Of a DNA stretch of 64,000 nt, positions 35,375 through 44,030 are shown piece after piece. Under the pieces are notes generated by a model. It did not search any database. It had not been told where the DNA came from and saw only the letters and a list, made by a program, of their open reading frames with translations. The stretch lies in assembly GCF_000374585.1 (NCBI RefSeq), contig NZ_KB894645.1, positions 124,001-188,000 of the forward strand. The letters are read 5' to 3'. A program made the translations under genes and the position numbers. Numbering within the stretch: the stretch's first letter is position 1; the number at the start of each line of letters is the position of its first letter. The stretch comes from Phocaeicola barnesiae DSM 18169 = JCM 13652 (GTDB lineage: Bacteria > Bacteroidota > Bacteroidia > Bacteroidales > Bacteroidaceae).

Positions 35375-35710
35375 TTATTTCTTCAACAACTCATCTATCT
35401 TCTCTACATAATCCAGCGAATCATCTACAAAGAACTTCAGTTCCGGAATGATGCGCAACTGATGGCGTACACGGTTTCCCAATTCAAAACGGATAGCCTT
35501 CATGTTTCCATTGATGTTCTTGACAATCTCTTCGCTCCGCTCTGAGGGGAACACGCTGAGATACGCCCGCGCATAACTCATATCCGGACTGATGCGTACG
35601 GTACTGACTGATACCAGTACACCCGGCATCGCCTTGGTCTGCAACAGGAAAATCTCACTCAGTTCCTTCTGAATCAGACGAGCAATCTTATTCTGTCTGG
35701 TTGTTTCCAT
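35375..35710 (-). CDS. rbfA: 30S ribosome-binding factor RbfA
   Basis: 111 residues with the KH-type RbfA pattern: R-Q-N-K-I-A-R-L-I-Q-K-E-L-S-E-I, V-S-T-V-R-I-S-P-D-M-S-Y-A-R-A-Y-L-S-V, and R-H-Q-L-R-I-I-P-E-L-K-F-F-V-D-D-S-L near the C-terminus. It helps maturation of the 16S rRNA 5' end. It lies 7 bases after the O-methyltransferase gene. Confidence 0.95.
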   Translation of the reverse strand: METTRQNKIARLIQKELSEIFLLQTKAMPGVLVSVSTVRISPDMSYARAYLSVFPSERSEEIVKNINGNMKAIRFELGNRVRHQLRIIPELKFFVDDSLDYVEKIDELLKK

Positions 35711-35717
35711 ATAATCA

Positions 35718-36356
35718 TTATTTTTTTCGGATGATAGTCAGTCCGTCACGCAGGGGAAGTATCACTTTTTCCACCCGCTCATCGGCCGCTACCAAATCAT
35801 TGAACTTCTTGATTCCGATGGTCTGCTGGTCTGTATGATGGGGTTCCTCCAATACATGACCATCCCATAGGGTATTGTCTGCCAGGATATATCCACCCGA
35901 AGGCATCTTCTTCAGTACCATCTCGTAATAATCTACATAGAACCGTTTGTTTCCGTCCATGAATACCAGATCGAACTGTAAGTCCATCGGTGGCACCATT
36001 TCCATTACATCGCCGATGTAGAATCGGATTTTATCGGCATAAGGAGAATTCTCCAGCCAAGGACGGGTAAAGTCCTCCTGTTCATCATTGATTTCGAAGG
36101 TATGGAGCATCGCTCCTTCTTCCAGCCCTTCGGCCAGACAAAGCGCCGAATACCCACTGTAGGTACCGATTTCAAGCACCTGTTTCGGACGTATCATCCG
36201 CACAAACATTTTCAGCATACGTCCTTGCAGATGCCCCGAAGCCATACGGGGACGCAACAGTTTGACGTGCGTCGCCCGATACAAAGCTTTCAGGTAATCT
36301 CCTTCTTCGTCTATATGCTGTAATATATACTCGTCCAGAGCGTCCGTCTCTTTCAT
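35718..36356 (-). CDS. O-methyltransferase (catechol-type, class I SAM)
   Basis: 212 residues. Residues 58-75 read Q-V-L-E-I-G-T-Y-S-G-Y-S-A-L-C-L-A, the SAM-binding motif I of the methyltransferase family 3; an F-D-L-V-F-M-D-G-N-K-R-F-Y motif (about 127) supplies the divalent-metal Asp and N-T-L-W-D-G another. These enzymes methylate hydroxyls on small aromatic molecules or, in some cases, RNA. Its place between pyk and rbfA is usual in Bacteroidales and hints at a housekeeping target rather than a secondary metabolite. Confidence 0.9.
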   Translation of the reverse strand: MKETDALDEYILQHIDEEGDYLKALYRATHVKLLRPRMASGHLQGRMLKMFVRMIRPKQVLEIGTYSGYSALCLAEGLEEGAMLHTFEINDEQEDFTRPWLENSPYADKIRFYIGDVMEMVPPMDLQFDLVFMDGNKRFYVDYYEMVLKKMPSGGYILADNTLWDGHVLEEPHHTDQQTIGIKKFNDLVAADERVEKVILPLRDGLTIIRKK

Positions 36357-36366
36357 ACCTTATTTA

Positions 36367-37827
36367 TTAGAGATAACGGTTACGGTTAGGCAATACGTAA
36401 TCATCGGCATTCTTCAAGACGTCATCCACCTGGTTGATTTCAAGGAATGAGGTACGGGTTCCCATCTTTCCACCACTCAGATAAGCCACCATATCATTAT
36501 GTGACAATACACCGTCGTCCAACAGCTTACGCAAGGCTGTGAAATAATATTCCTGACCGTTGGCCTTCTCCGGCATGTAGATAGCCTCTACACCGTATGA
36601 CAAAGCCAGGTGACGCATCGTCTTTTCATTGTAACAAACAGCCAATACCGGGTATTTACCACGGAAAGCTGCCAGGTTACGTGCAGTCAGACCGCTGAAA
36701 CTGTCTGTAATGATGGCACGGATAGGCATCAAAGTAGTAGCACGGACAGCCTGCTTAGCCAGGAAGCTGGTTACATCGGTATTTTCCGGAGTCAATGGAA
36801 TAGGAATATCGTTTTCTTCCATCTTGTCCTTTTCAGCCTGAGCTGCGATCTTGGCCATTGTTCTGACAGCCTCTACCGGATATTTACCGTAAGCTGTTTC
36901 ACCGCTCAGCATCAAGGCATCGGTACGGTAATAGATGGCGTTTGCAATGTCGGTTACTTCGGCACGGGTAGGACGCGGATTGTTGATCATGGTATGCAGC
37001 ATCTGAGTTGCAACGATAACCGGTTTTCTGGCCAGAATACACTTCTTGATCAGTTTACGCTGGATACCCGGAATACGTTCCTGCGGAACTTCGATACCCA
37101 GGTCACCACGGGCAACCATCACACCGTCTGCCACTTCCAGAATCTCGTCGATATTGTCTACACCTTCCTGGTTCTCAATCTTGGCGATAATCTTGATGCC
37201 GCTGTTATGTGCATTCAGGATTTCACGGATATCAAGTACATCCTGTTTGTTGCGTACGAAAGAATGCGCAATGAAATCGATGTCTTTTTCAATGGCATAC
37301 AGGATGTTATTACGGTCTTTCTCTGTCAATGACGGCAGATTGATACGTACACCCGGTACATTTACACTTTTACGGCTTCCCAAAGTAGCATCGTTGGTCA
37401 CTTCGCAGAACAATGTATTTTCATCCTTATCAACGACCTTCAAAGCCAACTCGCCGTCATCAATCAACACGGATACTCCGATATTCAAATCATGTACGAA
37501 GTTCGGATATGTCACCGCGATACATTCACGGGTTGTCTCCTGATCCGGATTACCAACAATCTTTACCTTCTCACCAGTCTTAAAATCAATGGGACCTTCC
37601 GCACTTGCTGTAGTACGTACTTCAGGACCTTTTGTGTCCATCAGGATAGCGATGCGATTGGATACCTCACGGACATTCGCAATCAGTTTCTCGAACCCTT
37701 CACGGTTGGCATGCGCCGTATTCATACGGACAACATTCATACCAGCCTGAAACAGGTCTCTAATAAAATCTACTTCACAACGCAAGTCCGAAATGGACGC
37801 AACGATTTTTGTTTGTTTGAGCATCAT
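36367..37827 (-). CDS. pyk: Pyruvate kinase
   Basis: 486 residues. Motifs include the N-terminal V-V-R-M-N-T-A-H, D-T-K-G-P-E-V-R-T, the active-site segment I-I-A-K-I-E-N-Q-E-G-V-D-N-I-D-E-I (about 215), M-V-A-R-G-D-L-G-I-E, and M-L-S-G-E-T-A-Y-G-K-Y-P. It makes pyruvate and ATP from PEP. ATG 37827 and ATG 37824 are adjacent and either could start. The C-terminal domain is intact; no extra swivelling domain is present. It follows aroQ by 17 bases. Confidence 0.97.
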   Translation of the reverse strand: MMLKQTKIVASISDLRCEVDFIRDLFQAGMNVVRMNTAHANREGFEKLIANVREVSNRIAILMDTKGPEVRTTASAEGPIDFKTGEKVKIVGNPDQETTRECIAVTYPNFVHDLNIGVSVLIDDGELALKVVDKDENTLFCEVTNDATLGSRKSVNVPGVRINLPSLTEKDRNNILYAIEKDIDFIAHSFVRNKQDVLDIREILNAHNSGIKIIAKIENQEGVDNIDEILEVADGVMVARGDLGIEVPQERIPGIQRKLIKKCILARKPVIVATQMLHTMINNPRPTRAEVTDIANAIYYRTDALMLSGETAYGKYPVEAVRTMAKIAAQAEKDKMEENDIPIPLTPENTDVTSFLAKQAVRATTLMPIRAIITDSFSGLTARNLAAFRGKYPVLAVCYNEKTMRHLALSYGVEAIYMPEKANGQEYYFTALRKLLDDGVLSHNDMVAYLSGGKMGTRTSFLEINQVDDVLKNADDYVLPNRNRYL

Positions 37828-37844
37828 ATGGTTCTAATCTAAAA

Positions 37845-38273
37845 CTAATTATTGTCAACATGTATAAGAGCCTCCACGCCCAGCCGGTATGAGTCAAGAC
37901 CGAAACCACAGATGACTCCAAGACAGGCACATGAGATCATGGATTTGTGGCGGAACTCCTCCCGCTTGTGTACATTGGAGATATGTACTTCGATTACCGG
38001 CGTAGTAACGGCACGAATCGCATCCTGCAAAGCGATTGAAGTATGCGTATAAGCACCGGCATTCAAAATGATTCCATCGTAAGAGAATCCGACCTCGTGG
38101 ATTTTATTAATCATTTCTCCCTCCACATTCGATTGATAATAAGCGAACTCGATATCCGGATAAGCCGATTTCAGCGTCTCCAGATAATCTTCAAACGAAG
38201 TGGCTCCATAAATGGAAGGCTCCCGCTTTCCCAATAAGTTGATATTGGGACCGTTTATAATTTGTATTCTCAT
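37845..38273 (-). CDS. aroQ: Type II 3-dehydroquinate dehydratase
   Basis: 142 residues from ATG 38273 (MRIQIINGPNINLLGKREP), the invariant N-terminus of the family; 46 upstream codons are open but non-homologous. It also has Y-Q-S-N-V-E-G-E-M-I, N-A-G-A-Y-T-H-T-S-I-A-L and V-E-V-H-I-S-N-V-H-x-R-E-x-F-R. It dehydrates 3-dehydroquinate in the shikimate pathway. It heads the aroQ-pyk-OMT-rbfA run. Confidence 0.97.
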   Translation of the reverse strand: MRIQIINGPNINLLGKREPSIYGATSFEDYLETLKSAYPDIEFAYYQSNVEGEMINKIHEVGFSYDGIILNAGAYTHTSIALQDAIRAVTTPVIEVHISNVHKREEFRHKSMISCACLGVICGFGLDSYRLGVEALIHVDNN

Positions 38274-38304
38274 TTTGTATAAAACCTGAACTTTAATATC
38301 TTTG
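38274..38304 (+). promoter_or_regulatory. Consensus promoter of xerD
   Basis: TTTG at 38274-38277, a 19-base spacer, then TATCTTTG at 38297-38304: an exact match to the Bacteroidota consensus. The xerD ATG lies 34 bases downstream. Confidence 0.85.
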
Positions 38305-38320
38305 TTCAAAGAATTTGGGA

Positions 38321-38328
38321 CAAAGATA
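38321..38328 (-). promoter_or_regulatory. -7 box for aroQ
   Basis: TATCTTTG on the minus strand, 47 bases before aroQ. It faces the xerD -7 box, so the two transcripts would overlap at their 5' ends. No clear -33 element. Confidence 0.55.
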
Positions 38329-38338
38329 CGAAAAAGAA

Positions 38339-39253
38339 ATGAAATACCCCGACAATAAAAACGGAAAGATAATAATAAAGTATAAGCAATACTTAAAACT
38401 TGAAAAATCACTTTCAGAGAATACCGTACAGGCCTATCTGACAGACCTGGACAAGCTTCAGGCTTACCTGACTCTGGAAGGATTGGACTTTACAGAAGTG
38501 ACTCTGGAGACTTTGGAACATTTCTCAGCCGGCCTTCGTGACATAGGTATCCACCCAAGGTCACAGGCACGCATCCTCTCGGGTATCCGGTCATTCTATC
38601 ATTTCCTGCTGCTGGAGGATTATATCCAGCAAGACCCTACCGAACTGCTGGAGTCCCCACAAATAGGGAAACACCTGCCGGATGTGCTGACCGTAGAAGA
38701 AATTGACGCCCTGATAGGGAGTATTGACCGAAGTACACGCGAAGGCCAACGCAATTGCGCAATCCTGGAAACACTGTACAGCTGCGGCCTACGAGTTTCG
38801 GAATTGTGCAACCTGAAGTTCTCAGACCTCTACCTGAAGGAGGGGTTCATCAAAGTAGAAGGAAAGGGGAACAAGCAACGGCTGGTCCCGATTTCTCCAC
38901 GGGCCATCAAAGAACTGGAAAATTATTTCCCAGTCCGTGGAGAAGGTCTGGTCAAACCCGGATATGAAGACTTTGTATTCATCAGCCGTTTCGGGAAAAA
39001 CATCTCCCGCATCATGGTTTTCCATATCATCAAGGAACTGGCCGACCTGATTGGACTCAAGAAACAGATCAGCCCCCATACATTCCGCCATTCCTTTGCC
39101 ACCCACCTGCTGGAAGGCGGTGCCAACCTGCGTGCAATCCAGTGTATGCTGGGGCACGAAAGTATAGGAACTACCGAAATTTACACACACATCGACCGCA
39201 ACCGTTTGCGTCAAGAAATCATCGAACATCACCCCCGGAACATGAAAAATTGA
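38339..39253 (+). CDS. xerD: Site-specific tyrosine recombinase XerD
   Basis: 304 residues from ATG 38339 (MKYPDNKNGKIIIKYKQYL); an in-frame ATG at 38315 is only about 10 bases after the -7 box and is less likely. It has the SAM-like N-terminal core-binding domain (about 10-95) and the catalytic domain with Arg in C-G-L-R-V-S-E-L, H-T-F-R-H-S-F-A-T-H-L-L-E-G-G, L-G-H-E-S-I and the nucleophile Tyr in T-T-E-I-Y-T-H-I. It resolves chromosome dimers at dif. Nothing nearby suggests it is a mobile-element integrase. Confidence 0.92.
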   Translation: MKYPDNKNGKIIIKYKQYLKLEKSLSENTVQAYLTDLDKLQAYLTLEGLDFTEVTLETLEHFSAGLRDIGIHPRSQARILSGIRSFYHFLLLEDYIQQDPTELLESPQIGKHLPDVLTVEEIDALIGSIDRSTREGQRNCAILETLYSCGLRVSELCNLKFSDLYLKEGFIKVEGKGNKQRLVPISPRAIKELENYFPVRGEGLVKPGYEDFVFISRFGKNISRIMVFHIIKELADLIGLKKQISPHTFRHSFATHLLEGGANLRAIQCMLGHESIGTTEIYTHIDRNRLRQEIIEHHPRNMKN

Positions 39254-39346
39254 ATAAAAAGGGGTATTGGAGCCGTAAAATAAGAAAAAATTAAGTTATC
39301 ATCAAAAAAAAGCAGAAGTAAAGATTAACAAAATCAGACTTTTTCT

Positions 39347-39354
39347 TATCTTTG
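39347..39354 (+). promoter_or_regulatory. -7 box for the TPR lipoprotein gene
   Basis: TATCTTTG; the leader would be about 65 bases and is AT-rich. Confidence 0.65.
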
Positions 39355-39424
39355 CCCCCAAAAATTAGGCTTAACCTAAATGCGGAAAATTTTTTATAAA
39401 ACAATTTTTAATATTTAAAACATC

Positions 39425-41101
39425 ATGATTAAAAAGTTGTATTTGCCTTTAGTGGCATTGTTGGTTCTCGCTCTTTCTTCTTGCGGTAAGATGGGCGAAT
39501 TGTCTGCCGACTACTTCACAACGAACCCTGAGGTTCTGGAAGCAGTAGGAGGTAAAGTTCCTGTAACCATTACAGGTAAGTTCCCTGAAAAGTACTTCAA
39601 GAAAAATGCAATTGTTGAAGTTACTCCGGTTCTGAGATGGAATGGTGGCGAAGCAAAAGGCCAGTCTGCTACATTCCAGGGTGAAAAAGTAGAAGGTAAC
39701 GACCAGACTATCTCATACAAGGCTGGTGGTACTTATACAATGAAAGCTTCTTTCGACTATGTTCCGGAAATGGCTAAATCTGAACTGTATCTGGATTTCA
39801 AAATCAAGAGAGGCAAAAAAGAATACACTATTCCTTCTGTAAAGATCGCTGATGGTGTAATCGCTACTTCTGAACTGCCGACTGTAGGTTCTGCCAACGC
39901 TGCTTATGCTGCAGACGCATTCCAACGTATCATCAAACAGGCTCAGCAGGCTAACATCATGTTCTTGATCCAGCAGGCTAACTTGCGTGCCAGCGAATTG
40001 AAGTCTGACAGCTTGAAAGCATTCAACAAGAAAGTTGTTGAAGTTGCAGGTGACACTAAGAACTACAAACTGAACAACATCGAAATCTCTGCATACGCTT
40101 CACCGGATGGTGGTGTTGAATTGAACACTGGTCTGGCTGAAAAACGTCAGGACAACACTGAAACTTACCTGAACAAAGAATTGAAGAAAGGTAAGATCGA
40201 AACTCAGGTTGACACTAAGTACACTGCTCAGGACTGGGAAGGTTTCCAGGAATTGGTTTCTAAATCAAACATCCAGGATAAAGACCTGATTCTGCGTGTT
40301 CTTTCTATGTATCAGGATCCGGAACAGCGTGAAACTGAAATCAAGAACATCTCTTCAGTTTACAAGACTTTGGCTGACGAAATCCTGCCTCAGTTGCGTC
40401 GTGCTCGCTTGACTGCCAACTATGACATCATCGGTCGTAGCGATGAAGAAATCAACGAAGCATTCGATACTGACGCTAAGGTATTGAGCGTAGAAGAATT
40501 GCTGTACGCTGCTACACTGACTAACGACAACGCTCGTAAAGAAGCTATCTATAAGAAGACTGTAGAATTGTATCCGAGCGACTGCCGTGCATACAACAAC
40601 TTGGGTATGATGGCATACGCTGCTGGTGACAAGGCTGCTGCTGAAAACTACTTCAAACAGGCTTTGAGCAAGAACGCAAGCTCAGCTGAAGCTAACACTA
40701 ACATGGGTCTTTGCGAACTGGTTAAAGGTAACGTAGCTAACGCTGAAACTTACTTGAGCAAATCTACAGGTGCCAACACAGCTAACGAAGCTCTGGGTAA
40801 CCTGTACATCAAACAAGGTCAGTACGACCGTGCTGTAAACGCATTCGGTGATACTAAGACTAACTCTGCTGCTTTGGCTCAGATCTTGGCTAAGGACTAC
40901 AACAAAGCTAAGAATACACTGAACGCAGTGAAGAATCCGGACGCTTACACAGATTACCTGATGGCTATCGTAGGTGCTAGAACAAACAATGCAGACTTGG
41001 TTAAGTCAAGCATGGCTAAAGTTGCTCAGAAAGATGCTTCTTTGGCTGCTAAAGCACAGGACGACCGCGAATTTGCTAAATACGCAAACGAAATCAAATA
41101 A
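39425..41101 (+). CDS. TPR-containing outer-membrane lipoprotein, probably abundant
   Basis: 558 residues. Lipobox A-L-S-S-C-G at residues 16-21. Residues about 25-150 are all-beta; residues about 200-290 include I-S-A-Y-A-S-P-D-G-G and N-T-G-L-A-E-K-R-Q-D-N-T, which recall an OmpA-C peptidoglycan-binding fold in a divergent form. Residues about 390-520 hold TPR units (N-L-G-M-M-A-Y-A-A-G-D-K-A-A-A-E-N-Y). Codon use differs from the neighbours, with many GCT, GGT, CGT, TCT and AAC codons, as expected of a very highly expressed gene. It has its own promoter box and strong terminator. Function is not known; a structural envelope role is inferred. Confidence 0.85.
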   Translation: MIKKLYLPLVALLVLALSSCGKMGELSADYFTTNPEVLEAVGGKVPVTITGKFPEKYFKKNAIVEVTPVLRWNGGEAKGQSATFQGEKVEGNDQTISYKAGGTYTMKASFDYVPEMAKSELYLDFKIKRGKKEYTIPSVKIADGVIATSELPTVGSANAAYAADAFQRIIKQAQQANIMFLIQQANLRASELKSDSLKAFNKKVVEVAGDTKNYKLNNIEISAYASPDGGVELNTGLAEKRQDNTETYLNKELKKGKIETQVDTKYTAQDWEGFQELVSKSNIQDKDLILRVLSMYQDPEQRETEIKNISSVYKTLADEILPQLRRARLTANYDIIGRSDEEINEAFDTDAKVLSVEELLYAATLTNDNARKEAIYKKTVELYPSDCRAYNNLGMMAYAAGDKAAAENYFKQALSKNASSAEANTNMGLCELVKGNVANAETYLSKSTGANTANEALGNLYIKQGQYDRAVNAFGDTKTNSAALAQILAKDYNKAKNTLNAVKNPDAYTDYLMAIVGARTNNADLVKSSMAKVAQKDASLAAKAQDDREFAKYANEIK

Positions 41102-41126
41102 TACTGATTTTCTCATACTACAAAAG

Positions 41127-41157
41127 AGCCGGGATGATTTTCATCCCGGCTTTTTTT
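41127..41157 (+). terminator. Terminator of the TPR lipoprotein gene
   Basis: AGCCGGGATGA/TCATCCCGGCT stem with a 3-base loop, followed by TTTTTTT; one of the strongest in the window. Confidence 0.92.
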
Positions 41158-41251
41158 ATGCCTTAACCAACCTCGCTTATTTATAAATATCCGATAAAAC
41201 CGATGTCAATCGGATTTATTTATGTATTTTCGCAACATCAATATTCATATT

Positions 41252-42295
41252 ATGCGCAAAATCATCTACTTGTTCCTATTTACCGTCATCCTGCTGAACC
41301 TGTTGCCTGCATGTTCAGAAAAGGACCGTTTCTTGCTGAAAGGAGAATTGACCGATTCCGTTTCGTTCCATGAACCGATTCTGGTGATATACGATGATCC
41401 GGAAGCCAAACTTGATACCATATTCCCGGAAAAGGGCAAATTCACCTATCAATTGTCCCCAGATACACTGACACTCATCCGTCTGGTCAATAAGGAAGGA
41501 CAAGCCATTCCCATCTTTGCGAACAAAGGATGGGAAGTGCAATTCAAAGGAACATTCGAGAAGCCCGATTTGAAGGGTGATGGCGCCAATCAGGAATTTC
41601 AGGAATTCTTAAAATCCACCGCGGCTCTCCAAGGCAATGAGAAGGCAGAGGCCAAGGAGGCTGAGAAATTTATCCAGAGCCACCCGCAATCGGTTGTATC
41701 CGCCTACCTGCTAGACCGCTATTTCATCCAGCAGGCACATCCTGATATCGAACACACCACGAAACTTATCAAACCGCTGAGCGGAAACGTAAAAGACAGC
41801 CGCATACTCAGTGTCGCCATGAAGTCACTTCCCGCAAAGGACTTGTCAACGATTACCCACCTGAGCTACTACTCTTGCAAGGACCGGAAAGGGAAATACA
41901 TTTCCTGGAACAGCAATGACAAGCATGACTATACCTTGGTCAATTTCTGGGCCAGCTGGAGTCCGAACAGCCTGACAAAACGCAAAGAACTGGAAATACT
42001 GGTTGATTCCTTGCCCAAGAATACCTTAAAAGTCTTGAATATATCACTGGACCTCCAGAAAGAACAATGGCTCAATGCCTGCAAACCAGACACGACCTCC
42101 TGGATAGAAACCTGCGATTTCAAAGGATGGGAAAACCAACTGGTCAAGCAACACCATATAGACCGGCTTCCCGCCAACATCTTGGTTGACAAAAACCGGA
42201 AAATCATCGGAACCGATTTAACCGGCGAAATGATCAAGCAAAAGATCAAAGAGAAACAGGACGAAAAAAAGAAGAAAAAAGAAAAGAAAGCATAA
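41252..42295 (+). CDS. Thioredoxin-fold lipoprotein lacking the CXXC pair
   Basis: 347 residues from ATG 41252 (MRKIIYLFLF), which opens a lipoprotein signal with L-L-P-A-C near residue 21; an ATG ten codons upstream would put a -7-like box inside the gene. Residues about 25-110 look like the DUF4369 domain that precedes thioredoxin domains in Bacteroidota. The thioredoxin domain begins near 225 (T-L-V-N-F-W-A-S-W), but the redox site W-C-x-x-C reads W-S-P-N-S (236-240), so both cysteines are replaced by Ser. The cis-Pro region (D-R-L-P-A-N-I-L-V-D) is intact. The C-terminus is a Lys/Glu-rich tail. Redox activity is unlikely. Confidence 0.85.
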   Translation: MRKIIYLFLFTVILLNLLPACSEKDRFLLKGELTDSVSFHEPILVIYDDPEAKLDTIFPEKGKFTYQLSPDTLTLIRLVNKEGQAIPIFANKGWEVQFKGTFEKPDLKGDGANQEFQEFLKSTAALQGNEKAEAKEAEKFIQSHPQSVVSAYLLDRYFIQQAHPDIEHTTKLIKPLSGNVKDSRILSVAMKSLPAKDLSTITHLSYYSCKDRKGKYISWNSNDKHDYTLVNFWASWSPNSLTKRKELEILVDSLPKNTLKVLNISLDLQKEQWLNACKPDTTSWIETCDFKGWENQLVKQHHIDRLPANILVDKNRKIIGTDLTGEMIKQKIKEKQDEKKKKKEKKA

Positions 42296-42306
42296 AATGA
42301 CGATTC

Positions 42307-42336
42307 AATAGGGAGAAAAACTTCTCCCTATTGTCG
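42307..42336 (+). terminator. Weak terminator after the thioredoxin-fold gene
   Basis: AATAGGGAGAA (42307-42317) and TTCTCCCTATT (42322-42332) form an 11-bp stem, but the following sequence GTCGTTTAT is only weakly T-rich. Confidence 0.6.
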
Positions 42337-42368
42337 TTTATACCTTTATAGTAAAATGTATAAACGAC

Positions 42369-43907
42369 ATGTTAGTAAAACTTTATACAGCGGCGGTACA
42401 AGGTATCGACGCTACACTCATCACCATTGAAGTGAACAGTTCACGCGGAATCAAATTTTTTCTGGTGGGCCTCCCGGATTCAGCCGTCAAAGAAAGTCAC
42501 GAACGCATCATCTCTGCCCTCCGCGTAAACGGTTACCGCTTTCCTTCCTGCCAGATTATCGTCAATATGGCCCCTGCAGATATCCGCAAAGAAGGAGCCT
42601 CCTACGATCTTCCCCTGGCCATCGGTATTCTGGCCCTCACTGAAACCGTAAAAGCCGATTTGCTGGACCAGTACCTGATCATTGGAGAACTGAGTCTGGA
42701 CGGCAGTCTGCAACCCATCCGTGGCGCTCTTCCCATTGCAATCACCGCCCGTGCACAAGGATTCAAGGGCCTCATCCTCCCTCAGCAGAATGCCCGTGAA
42801 GCAGCCGTTGTCAATAACCTCGATGTATATGGAGCCCAAAACATCACCGAAGTCATCGGTTTCTTCAACGGCGAAACGACTTTAACACCAACTGTTGTGA
42901 ATACCCGTGAAGAATTCTTTTCCCATCAGGAAGAAGTTCTGTTCGATTTTGCCGATGTAAAGGGACAGGAAAGTGTCAAACGGGCACTGGAAGTAGCGGC
43001 GGCAGGCGGACATAACCTGATTATGGTCGGACCTCCGGGCAGCGGAAAATCCATGATGGCCAAACGCCTCCCCGGCATTCTACCTCCCCTATCCTTGGGA
43101 GAAAGCCTGGAAACAACCAAAATTCATTCGGTAGCCGGGAAACTGACCAAAGGTAGCTCGCTCATCGCTACCCGACCGTTCCGAAGCCCACACCACACCA
43201 TCTCTCAAGTAGCAATGGTAGGCGGAGGAGCGACTCCCCAACCTGGTGAAATCAGTCTGGCTCACAACGGAGTCCTGTTCCTCGACGAACTTCCGGAATT
43301 TAATCGAAGCGTACTGGAAGTCCTGCGCCAACCTCTGGAAGACCGGCACATCACCATCTCCAGAGCCCGATATACGTTGGAATATCCGGCAAGCTTTATG
43401 CTGATAGCTTCCATGAATCCCTGCCCTTGCGGTTACTACAATCATCCGACACGCCCTTGCGTCTGTAACACCGGACAAGTACAACGCTATCTCAACAAGA
43501 TTTCCGGTCCGTTATTGGATAGAATAGACATCCAGATTGAAATCGTACCGGTTACTTTCGAAAAAATGTCCGGACAGGAACGGGGAGAATCCAGTGCCTC
43601 CATCCGTGAACGGGTCATCCATGCCCGTCAGATACAGATCGAACGATTTGCTCACATACCAGACGTGCATTGCAATGCACAAATGACTCCTAAACTGTTA
43701 CAACAATATGCCCAACCCGATACACATGGGCTTGAACTGTTACGGAACGCCATGACACGCCTCAACTTGTCTGCCCGCGCATACGACCGCATCTTGAAAG
43801 TAGCCCGAACCATTGCCGATCTGGATGGAAGCCCCCAGATACAAACCGGCCATCTGGCAGAAGCCATCAGCTACCGCAACCTGGACCGGGAGAACTGGGC
43901 GGGATAA
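42369..43907 (+). CDS. YifB/ComM-family Mg-chelatase-like AAA+ ATPase
   Basis: 512 residues. The N-terminal Lon-protease-like domain (about 1-170; V-G-L-P-D-x-A-V-K-E-S) is followed by an AAA+ module with Walker A G-P-P-G-S-G-K-S (about 218), Walker B G-V-L-F-L-D-E-L-P-E-F, and the Mg-chelatase C-terminal domain with a zinc-like N-P-C-P-C-G-Y-Y-x(9)-C-V-C motif. ComM is a helicase that aids branch migration during natural transformation; comF elsewhere in the window is the only other competence-type gene. Single-gene unit. Confidence 0.94.
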   Translation: MLVKLYTAAVQGIDATLITIEVNSSRGIKFFLVGLPDSAVKESHERIISALRVNGYRFPSCQIIVNMAPADIRKEGASYDLPLAIGILALTETVKADLLDQYLIIGELSLDGSLQPIRGALPIAITARAQGFKGLILPQQNAREAAVVNNLDVYGAQNITEVIGFFNGETTLTPTVVNTREEFFSHQEEVLFDFADVKGQESVKRALEVAAAGGHNLIMVGPPGSGKSMMAKRLPGILPPLSLGESLETTKIHSVAGKLTKGSSLIATRPFRSPHHTISQVAMVGGGATPQPGEISLAHNGVLFLDELPEFNRSVLEVLRQPLEDRHITISRARYTLEYPASFMLIASMNPCPCGYYNHPTRPCVCNTGQVQRYLNKISGPLLDRIDIQIEIVPVTFEKMSGQERGESSASIRERVIHARQIQIERFAHIPDVHCNAQMTPKLLQQYAQPDTHGLELLRNAMTRLNLSARAYDRILKVARTIADLDGSPQIQTGHLAEAISYRNLDRENWAG

Positions 43908-43960
43908 ACCTCAACAAAAACACCATCAGGAAACACAAGTAAAATGGAAATCAGAAGGGT

Positions 43961-43993
43961 ATGTTTCATCTTTTTGTTACATTTACGAAACAT
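43961..43993. repeat. Inverted repeat ahead of the metallophosphoesterase gene
   Basis: ATGTTTC (43961-43967) and GAAACAT (43987-43993) flank TTGTTACA (43974-43981), an 8-mer also found in the palindrome upstream of receptor A. Confidence 0.4.
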
Positions 43994-44030
43994 AAAACCG
44001 ATACTTTTATAAGATTAAAAAGCGTAACTT

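Noticed and set aside
38339-39253. xerD considered as a mobile-element integrase
   Set aside because: It is of housekeeping length and motif set, with no attachment repeats, tRNA target or cargo genes nearby.
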